DNA from: Cyanobacteria bacterium OH_CBB_238
GTDB lineage: Bacteria > Cyanobacteriota > Vampirovibrionia > Gastranaerophilales > Gastranaerophilaceae
DNA length: 11,101 nucleotides
Assembly (NCBI GenBank): GCA_023409995.1
Contig: JAEYQN010000014.1
Coordinates: 1 to 11,101, forward strand
Direction: 5' to 3'
A program made the translations under genes and the position numbers. Below are positions 5,409 to 11,101 of the stretch, piece by piece. The stretch's first letter is position 1. Each line of letters opens with the position of its first letter. The notes under the pieces are model-generated. The model was not told where the DNA came from, searched no databases, and saw only the letters and a program-made list of their open reading frames with translations.

Positions 5409-8405
5409 ATGACAATGACAGAACAGAATAATGAGGTTATCAATTTTTCTTTGAAAAAAAATAATATTGATGACTTATTTTTAAATTTAACCGAAAATCC
5501 GGTAGGGATGGAGAAAAAAGACTTTCGTCTTATGCTAAGCACAATTTATCAGCTAGTAGAAGATGAATTTGAATCAACATTTATGCAGTCATCTAGCATT
5601 CTACGAAATACAGATTTCAATTTGATTTTTTCTAACAATAAAATTGAAGCTTTTGTTTCACCTACAAATAATTTTGACTTTTATTTAAAATCAAAAGGCT
5701 CATTATACAGATTTAGTTCTACAAATATAACTTTTGATGTTAATGGCACAAAAGTGGAAAAAGAGGGATATAAAGTCCCAATAGACATAATCTGGGAATA
5801 TTTTACAGGTTTTGATTCGATAGTTGAAAGTGATGCAGTCTCTGATTCCTTCAAGGCATTGAACTCACTAACCCAATTTGTGCTAAAAGCAGTTCAGAAG
5901 CTTTATTTTTTACCCAAAATTACATTAAAAGAAAATTTGTTTACAGTTAGATATGAACTATTTGCAGCAAATAACACTTTATACGAGCCAATAGAATCAC
6001 TAAATATTTTAAAAATTGATTCCTTCTCAAATATCCAAAACCCTATACCTTCACTTATTGATGACTATTTAAATTATATAATTTTTAAATTTTTAAATAT
6101 TAAGGCATCAAAGTTTAAGGATATAAAATCTGCTATATATTTTACAAAAAAAATTGATCATAAAAGATTTATGCGATCTAATGATGTAGCATTAGCAATA
6201 AGTGAATGGCTGGATGAAGTCTATATCGGAAAATATGAGATTTCACCACAAATTAAAATTACAAAAATTGATGATGACAATTTTGAATTAAGCATACAAA
6301 TAGTGTCTAATGCCAAAAAAGATAAAGATGCTCAACCTATTCAGTTCCCTGAAATTTATAAAATGGAGCAAATTTTTGGTTTATCATCAACGTATGCAGT
6401 TGACATTATCGAAAAGCAAATTAACTATGCTCTCAGATATTTTCCAGAGCTTGAAGTAATTTTTGAAGATGCCAGCGACTACAAACTTAGAATGAGTTTA
6501 AATGAAGTTTATAAGGTAATAGCTCATACATCTTACTATTTAAACAAAGCTTCCATAGATGTGATTCTTCCTGAAAATCTTGATAATATTATTGTTCCAA
6601 GAGCGTCAATTAATGCAAAAATAAAAGCTTCGCGTGAGTCTGAGGTTTATGAGATTCTTAACGGCTCAAACACTAATATTAGTTTATCAAGCATATTCGA
6701 TTTTTCATTCGAAGTTGCAATTGGAGACGAAAAAATATCCATTGAAGAATTTGAGAATCTTGTAAAAAATGCAAATGGATTGGTTGCATTCAAAGACAAA
6801 TATATACTAATTGAAGAATCAGAGGCAAAAATACTATTAGACAAACTAAAAAACCCCAAGCTGGATAAAATTTCAAAAATGCAAATATTACATTCTTCGT
6901 TCTCTGGACAGTTAAACGAATATGAATTTGATTATGATGAGGCGTTTGCAAATATAATAAAAGATATTACTAAAGTTGTTGATATTGAGCCACCTTCAAC
7001 CCTAATTGGTGAGCTACGACCATATCAAGCGAATGGATTAAAATGGCTATATACAAACACATCAAAGGGATTTGGCTCTTGTATAGCAGACGACATGGGA
7101 CTTGGTAAAACGATACAGGTTATTAGTTTAATGCTTAAATTAAAGGAAGACGGAAAGCTGAAACAACCTGCATTGGTCGTTTGTCCAACTACCTTAATTG
7201 GTAACTGGATGAAAGAGCTAAAAATGTTCGGACCAACATTAAATGCATCGGTCTATCATGGTCCTGAAAGAAAATTAGATCTTAAGTCAGATATAATAAT
7301 TACAACATTTGCAATTTTGAGAATAGATATAGAAGAAATTAAGAAAAACAATTGGGGAATGTTAATTGTAGATGAGGCTCAAAATATAAAAAATCCGGAT
7401 ACATCTCAGACTGTAGCCGTAAAATCACTAAAATCTGATATAAAAATTGCAATGACTGGTACTCCTGTTGAAAATAAATTAACTGAATTATGGAGTATTT
7501 TTGATTTTATAAATAAAGGGTATCTCGGTTCGATCAGAGATTTTCAAAAAAGTTATGCAACACCTATTGAGAAATTCAAACAAGTTGCAAGAGCTGAAAA
7601 ATTAAAACTATCTATATCACCATTTGTTCTTAGAAGACTTAAAACTGACAAATCTATAATTGATGATCTTCCTGAAAAATTGGTTCTTGATGAATATTGT
7701 TATCTATCAAAGCCTCAAGCAGCTTTATATGAAAAAACCCTAAACGATATGATGAACCAAATTTCAACTATAAAAGGCATCAACAGACGAGGTATGATTT
7801 TTAAATTGATTACTGCTCTCAAGCAGATTTGTAATCACCCATATCAATATATGAAAAATGGTGAAATGACAAAAGAAGTTTCTGGTAAATGTGAGAAGTT
7901 CATTTCTCTTTTATCTAACATTATTGAGAATAAAGAGAAAGCTATAGTTTTTACTCAGTATAAAGAAATGGGTAATATCCTAACTAAAATAATAAAAAAT
8001 GAGCTTGGAACTGATCCATTATTTTTCCATGGTTCATTATCAACAACACAAAGAGAAGAACTATTAGCAGATTTTGAAAGCAATCCAGAATCAAGCATTA
8101 TGATCTTATCACTGAAGGCTGGTGGAACTGGATTAAACTTAACGAAAGCTACGAATGTCATACACTATGATCTATGGTGGAACCCTGCAGTAGAAGACCA
8201 AGCAACTGATAGAAGCTATAGAATCGGGCAAGATAAAAATGTTATGGTTCACAGACTTGTCACACTCGGAACCTTTGAAGAAAAAATTGACGAAATGATC
8301 AAGCAGAAAAAAGAATTAGTTAATATGGCTGTATTTGAAGGCGAAAGAACAATTACTGAACTGTCAGACGAGGAAATATATCAAATTTTCTCACTCAGCG
8401 CATAA
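5409..8405 (+). CDS. SNF2-family ATPase/helicase with DUF3670-like N-terminal domain
   Basis: This 998-residue Swi2/Snf2-type ATPase is expected to translocate along double-stranded DNA and remodel protein-DNA complexes. Its substrate is unknown; the distant relative RapA recycles RNA polymerase. The C-terminal half holds every motif: LRPYQ 536-540, Walker A DDMGLGKT 561-568, CPTTLIGNW 592-600, DEAQ 655-658, TGTPVEN 683-689, LRRLKTD 741-747, FTQY 848-851, LKAGGTGLNL 902-911 and QATDRSYRIGQ 931-941. Residues about 355-480 resemble the SNF2-associated DUF3670 domain (helices, then VILPENL, later FSFEVAIGDEKISIEEFE and LVAFKDKYILI), as in the large bacterial and archaeal members of this family. 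Residues 1-350 are not recognised. An in-frame TAA at 5397-5399 limits the start to ATG 5409 or 5415; neither has a clear Shine-Dalgarno. The gene stands alone, with no methylase or nuclease neighbour of the kind seen when SNF2 proteins serve in phage defence. Its last 15 bases overlap glgA tail to tail. Confidence 0.93.
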   Translation: MTMTEQNNEVINFSLKKNNIDDLFLNLTENPVGMEKKDFRLMLSTIYQLVEDEFESTFMQSSSILRNTDFNLIFSNNKIEAFVSPTNNFDFYLKSKGSLYRFSSTNITFDVNGTKVEKEGYKVPIDIIWEYFTGFDSIVESDAVSDSFKALNSLTQFVLKAVQKLYFLPKITLKENLFTVRYELFAANNTLYEPIESLNILKIDSFSNIQNPIPSLIDDYLNYIIFKFLNIKASKFKDIKSAIYFTKKIDHKRFMRSNDVALAISEWLDEVYIGKYEISPQIKITKIDDDNFELSIQIVSNAKKDKDAQPIQFPEIYKMEQIFGLSSTYAVDIIEKQINYALRYFPELEVIFEDASDYKLRMSLNEVYKVIAHTSYYLNKASIDVILPENLDNIIVPRASINAKIKASRESEVYEILNGSNTNISLSSIFDFSFEVAIGDEKISIEEFENLVKNANGLVAFKDKYILIEESEAKILLDKLKNPKLDKISKMQILHSSFSGQLNEYEFDYDEAFANIIKDITKVVDIEPPSTLIGELRPYQANGLKWLYTNTSKGFGSCIADDMGLGKTIQVISLMLKLKEDGKLKQPALVVCPTTLIGNWMKELKMFGPTLNASVYHGPERKLDLKSDIIITTFAILRIDIEEIKKNNWGMLIVDEAQNIKNPDTSQTVAVKSLKSDIKIAMTGTPVENKLTELWSIFDFINKGYLGSIRDFQKSYATPIEKFKQVARAEKLKLSISPFVLRRLKTDKSIIDDLPEKLVLDEYCYLSKPQAALYEKTLNDMMNQISTIKGINRRGMIFKLITALKQICNHPYQYMKNGEMTKEVSGKCEKFISLLSNIIENKEKAIVFTQYKEMGNILTKIIKNELGTDPLFFHGSLSTTQREELLADFESNPESSIMILSLKAGGTGLNLTKATNVIHYDLWWNPAVEDQATDRSYRIGQDKNVMVHRLVTLGTFEEKIDEMIKQKKELVNMAVFEGERTITELSDEEIYQIFSLSA

Positions 8406-9839
8406 GCCTTTATATATATCGTTGTATTTTAACGCACTATTTGTCCAGCTATAATCATAAGCCATAGCAGAATTCATCATTGCCTGCCAAGTATGTTTAT
8501 CATGAAAAACGTTTATTGCAGTTTGAATAGCCTCTAACATATCCATAGAATTGTATCTCCAAAACTTAAAACCATTTGAATTATCTAATGGATATCCCTT
8601 AATAGTATCTTCTAACCCACCTGTAGCTCTTACAATTGGAATAGTACCATATTTAAGTGCAATTAATTGACTTAACCCGCAAGGTTCAAACCTAGAAGGC
8701 ATCAAGAACATATCAGAAGCTGAATATATTTTATGACCTAATTCAGATTCATAATGCAGCACTGCTACTATGTTAGAACACTCTTCAGACAATTGGGAAA
8801 GCATTTTTGTATATTTTTTGTCCCCGCTACCTAATATAATAAAATCAGCATAGAGATTTCCGAGTTTTGATTTGATTGGCTCGAAAAGATCAAATCCTTT
8901 CTGTTCAACCAATCTTGAGACCATTCCAATTAAAGGACGGTCGTCTTTATAATTTAAACCATATAAATTTAGTAAATCAATTTTGCATTCATTTTTCAAG
9001 TCAATATAAGAAGGAGTATAATTTATTTTAATTAAGGGGTCTGTTGCTGGGTTAAAGACATTATAATCAACGCCATTGAGTATTCCAACAATTTTATTTT
9101 TATTTTCATTTAAAGCCCACTCAAGCCCCTCTCCATATTCTGATGTAAGTATTTCTTTAGAATATGTTGGAGATACAACAATAATTTTATCTGAGTAGTT
9201 TATAGCCCCCTTCATCCAAACAACATAACCAAATTGTTCAAGACCCTCTGGCTTTAATACTTCTTCCTTAGAAAGTCCTGCAAAGTCTAAAATATCATCA
9301 AAATAGCGCCCTTGATATGCAAGGTTATGTATTGAAAATACTATTTTTGAATTTTTAAAGAAGGCGTCATTTTTGTATAAAGTTTTTAAATAAACAGGAA
9401 TCATCGATGTGTGCCAGTCGTTACAATGAAATATCTCTGGTCTAAAATTTAATAATTTAGCATATTCAATAATTGCCTTTGAAAAAGCGATATAACGTTC
9501 TTGCTCATACCTTTGATCAATTTCAGGAGGGTACACATCTTTAAAACAGGAGTAATATTTCTTACTATCGATAAAAAAAACATTGATATTTGAATCTGGC
9601 AACTTACACATTTTTAAAGTGAAATAATATTCACTAATTCCAAAAGTTAGCTTAATTTTTGAATTTGGAATATCTACAATGTTATATTTTTTGCTATCTA
9701 TACTTCCAGTAAAGGGAGCAAATATAGCCACCTCATTACCAAGTTTTTCAATATATTTGGGCAAACTTCCTACTACATCAGCTAATCCGCCAACCTTCAT
9801 AAATGGCGCAACCTCGAAAGACGCAAATAATATTTTCAT
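8391..9839 (-). CDS. glgA: Glycogen (starch) synthase, GT5 family
   Basis: GlgA transfers glucose from ADP-glucose to the non-reducing end of an alpha-1,4-glucan, making glycogen in the cytoplasm. At 482 residues it matches the family (about 475-490). The GT-B fold is clear: the N-terminal KVGGLADVVGSLPK has the nucleotide-sugar-binding K15, then FHCNDWHTS (about 137-145), FSIHNLAYQG, the linker GILNGVDYNVFNP, MVSRLVEQKG (R309, K314), and the C-terminal SRFEPCGLSQL around E385, followed by RATGGLEDTI. Two ATGs are adjacent (9842 and 9839). I chose 9839 because GAGG at 9845-9848 is 5 bases from it but only 2 from the other, and MKILFASFEVAPF is the usual family start. The gene sits about ten bases after ruvA and is probably co-transcribed with it. 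Branching enzyme and ADP-glucose pyrophosphorylase are not in the window. The donor could be UDP-glucose, but GT5 bacterial enzymes normally use ADP-glucose. Confidence 0.96.
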   Translation of the reverse strand: MKILFASFEVAPFMKVGGLADVVGSLPKYIEKLGNEVAIFAPFTGSIDSKKYNIVDIPNSKIKLTFGISEYYFTLKMCKLPDSNINVFFIDSKKYYSCFKDVYPPEIDQRYEQERYIAFSKAIIEYAKLLNFRPEIFHCNDWHTSMIPVYLKTLYKNDAFFKNSKIVFSIHNLAYQGRYFDDILDFAGLSKEEVLKPEGLEQFGYVVWMKGAINYSDKIIVVSPTYSKEILTSEYGEGLEWALNENKNKIVGILNGVDYNVFNPATDPLIKINYTPSYIDLKNECKIDLLNLYGLNYKDDRPLIGMVSRLVEQKGFDLFEPIKSKLGNLYADFIILGSGDKKYTKMLSQLSEECSNIVAVLHYESELGHKIYSASDMFLMPSRFEPCGLSQLIALKYGTIPIVRATGGLEDTIKGYPLDNSNGFKFWRYNSMDMLEAIQTAINVFHDKHTWQAMMNSAMAYDYSWTNSALKYNDIYKGLCAE

Positions 9840-9844
9840 CATAA

Positions 9845-9848
9845 CCTC
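9845..9848 (-). promoter_or_regulatory. Ribosome binding site that decides the glgA start
   Basis: GAGG on the minus strand lies 5 bases before the ATG at 9837-9839 and only 2 bases before the ATG at 9840-9842, favouring the inner start. It is also only 3 bases past the ruvA stop (9852-9854), so ribosomes finishing ruvA would cover it, which makes translational coupling plausible. Confidence 0.6.
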
Positions 9849-9851
9849 ATA

Positions 9852-10481
9852 CTATTGTTTAGCTAAATATTCTAATGCCAATCTCAGTACTTCCTCTGAA
9901 TTAATTTTTGAACCATCTGTTATCCCAACAGACTTTATAGCATGCTTTGCTTCATCTATAGAATACCCTAATGATAAAAGGACATTACGCGCTTCACATA
10001 TAATTTCAGACGATATATCTTTTCCTGATGTAGAGCAAACTTCAATGGGGGTCACATTTGACCAATTTATGAGCTTGTCTTTTAATTCAATAATAACTTT
10101 TTGAGCTAATTTAGGCCCAACCCCTTTTGCTCTTGATAACTCTTTATGGTCTTCTTTTATTACAACATTTATCAATTCCGAAACACTAAATTCATTAAGA
10201 AGTAAAAGCGCAAGTTTAAGTCCAACGCCTGAAACACTTTGCAGTATATTGAATATATCTCGTTCTTCTTTTGTTATAAAGCCACAAAATGACATTGAAT
10301 CTTCTTTATGTATAAGCGCCAAATAGACTTTAATATTAGAATTCGTATCTGGCAAAGAAGAAACTGTTCTTTCGCTTGTATGAATAAAATACCCAATTCC
10401 TTGCACTTCCACAACTAAGTGTGCGCCACGATAAGAACTCTGATGTTTAGACGTTAATATTCCTTTTAAATAATCGTACAT
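9852..10481 (-). CDS. ruvA: Holliday junction branch migration protein RuvA
   Basis: RuvA binds four-way DNA junctions as a tetramer and loads the RuvB motor for branch migration during recombinational repair. At 209 residues it has normal length. Domain I (about 1-65) is the OB fold, with VVEVQGIGYF and the acidic-pin pair E60-D61 before the CGF turn. Domain II (about 66-140) has two helix-hairpin-helix motifs, VSGVGLKLA at 83-91 and AKGVGPKLAQK at 118-128. Domain III (about 156-207) is the small helical module that contacts RuvB. The loop at residues 10-20 is slightly longer than usual. A GAGA Shine-Dalgarno lies 5 bases before the ATG. The gene has its own promoter and is followed closely by glgA. 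ruvB and ruvC are not in the window, so the three genes are not clustered here. Confidence 0.96.
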   Translation of the reverse strand: MYDYLKGILTSKHQSSYRGAHLVVEVQGIGYFIHTSERTVSSLPDTNSNIKVYLALIHKEDSMSFCGFITKEERDIFNILQSVSGVGLKLALLLLNEFSVSELINVVIKEDHKELSRAKGVGPKLAQKVIIELKDKLINWSNVTPIEVCSTSGKDISSEIICEARNVLLSLGYSIDEAKHAIKSVGITDGSKINSEEVLRLALEYLAKQ

Positions 10482-10508
10482 ATATTTCTCAATTTACTAA
10501 TCTTCTTG

Positions 10509-10537
10509 ATTATAGCACTTGAGGTATTGTATGAAAA
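10509..10537 (-). promoter_or_regulatory. Promoter for the ruvA-glgA unit
   Basis: On the minus strand, TTTTCA (10532-10537, 4 of 6 of the -35 consensus) is followed by a 17-base spacer and a perfect TATAAT (10509-10514) carrying a TGC extended -10 (10515-10517). It lies just past the TPR gene's stop codon. Transcription would start near 10502, about 20 bases before the ruvA ATG. I see no SOS (LexA-like) box around it. Confidence 0.65.
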
Positions 10538-10538
10538 G

Positions 10539-11101
10539 TTAGTTTCTTGTTAATTCATCATATGCAGCCAAGGACTTGTTTGTATTTTTCTTATTACCAA
10601 GTTTATTGTATACAAACGCCAGGTTATAGTAAAAATTCGGCTCATTTGATTTTAATTTTATAGCTTTTATTATTTCGGCTTTTGCAGCTTTATAATTTGA
10701 GTCTTTTATATAAGCACAACCCAAATTGTAATATGCAAATGCAAAATTAGGATTATTCTTTATTGCCATTTTATAATTTTCAATAGAACTAAGTATTTTA
10801 TTATCTTTTAAATATATATTTGCTAAATTGTAATATGCTTTGTAGTTTTTAGGATCGAGCTCTATAGATTTTTGCAAAAGAAAGACAGAATCTACGTCTT
10901 TGCCATAATCTTGGGTAATATTTGCCAAGATTAACCACAACTCAGAATCTCGATCTTTCTCAGGAATTTGAGATATTAAAATATATGCATCTTGCAAATT
11001 ATTTGCGCTGTATAAAGCAAGAATTTCTTCTTTATCTACCACGTTATCAGCACTGTAAGCTATGACATTGATTGAAAAGAAAATTGCAAATAAAATAACT
11101 A
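10539..11101 (-). CDS. Exported TPR-repeat protein, N-terminus cut by window edge
   Basis: This is a tetratricopeptide-repeat protein that runs off the right edge. A GTG at 11040-11042 could be read as the start, but it has no Shine-Dalgarno and the frame stays open to the end of the window. The 19 codons above that GTG encode a hydrophobic stretch (VILFAIFFSINVIAYSA, then DN) typical of the end of a Sec signal peptide, with likely cleavage after the Ala of AYSA. The protein is therefore probably periplasmic or otherwise exported, and its true start lies a few codons outside. The mature part of about 169 residues has about four 34-residue TPR units, best seen as YKAYYNLANIYLKDN, FAFAYYNLGCAYIKDS and EPNFYYNLAFVYNKLG, the first unit being degenerate. 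TPRs bind partner proteins or peptides; none can be named here. It precedes ruvA, which has its own promoter. Confidence 0.85.
   Translation of the reverse strand, partial: VILFAIFFSINVIAYSADNVVDKEEILALYSANNLQDAYILISQIPEKDRDSELWLILANITQDYGKDVDSVFLLQKSIELDPKNYKAYYNLANIYLKDNKILSSIENYKMAIKNNPNFAFAYYNLGCAYIKDSNYKAAKAEIIKAIKLKSNEPNFYYNLAFVYNKLGNKKNTNKSLAAYDELTRN

Noticed and set aside
5409..8405. SNF2 ATPase as part of a phage-defence island (DISARM- or BREX-like)
   Set aside because: No methyltransferase, nuclease, phospholipase D or other defence gene is next to it; the neighbours are housekeeping genes.
9679..10104. A 141-codon open frame on the plus strand across the glgA and ruvA starts
   Set aside because: It is antisense to two certain genes, has no Shine-Dalgarno or recognisable protein features, and its composition is what the reverse of an AT-rich gene gives.
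1..11101. tRNA, rRNA, CRISPR arrays, insertion sequences, attachment sites
   Set aside because: I saw none on either strand; the intergenic gaps are all under about 175 bases and are explained by promoters and one terminator.

Overview
The window is AT-rich (roughly two thirds A+T by eye) bacterial chromosome, densely packed. It carries nine protein-coding genes and no gap longer than about 175 bases. I see no RNA genes, insertion sequences, CRISPR arrays or phage genes. Stop codons are standard (TAA, TAG, TGA). Two proteins have Sec-type signal peptides. A diaminopimelate decarboxylase, a glycogen synthase and a large SNF2 ATPase with a DUF3670-type domain are present. This would fit an AT-rich host-associated diderm, and my tentative guess is a non-photosynthetic cyanobacterial relative (Vampirovibrionia/Gastranaerophilales). 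That placement is inference from gene content and composition only, and no marker here proves it.

Layout, left to right: (1) lysA on the minus strand, cut by the left edge and missing only its C-terminus. (2) After a 101-base divergent spacer, a plus-strand gene for a small secreted protein of unknown function. (3) Three bases beyond its stop, convergent, a minus-strand radical SAM/SPASM gene with its own sigma70-like promoter. (4) Upstream of that, minus-strand uvrC. (5) After a 153-base divergent spacer, a 90-residue orphan protein on the plus strand, closed by a clear intrinsic terminator. (6) A plus-strand 998-residue SNF2-family ATPase preceded by an extended -10 promoter. (7) A minus-strand ruvA-glgA pair whose glgA end overlaps the SNF2 end tail to tail by 15 bases. 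(8) Upstream of ruvA, a minus-strand TPR-repeat protein that runs off the right edge; its visible N-terminus is the end of a signal peptide.

Most of the content is ordinary housekeeping. uvrC (nucleotide excision repair) and ruvA (Holliday junction branch migration) handle DNA damage and recombination, and the SNF2 ATPase probably also acts on DNA or on transcription complexes. lysA supplies lysine from meso-diaminopimelate. glgA extends alpha-1,4-glucan storage polymer. The genes look like several short transcription units rather than one operon. I do not see a convincing novel multi-gene system. The parts most worth a second look are the orphan radical SAM/SPASM enzyme, the self-contained 90-residue gene, the secreted 187-residue protein with a possible leaderless promoter, and a UvrC whose C-terminal helix-hairpin-helix motifs are degenerate.
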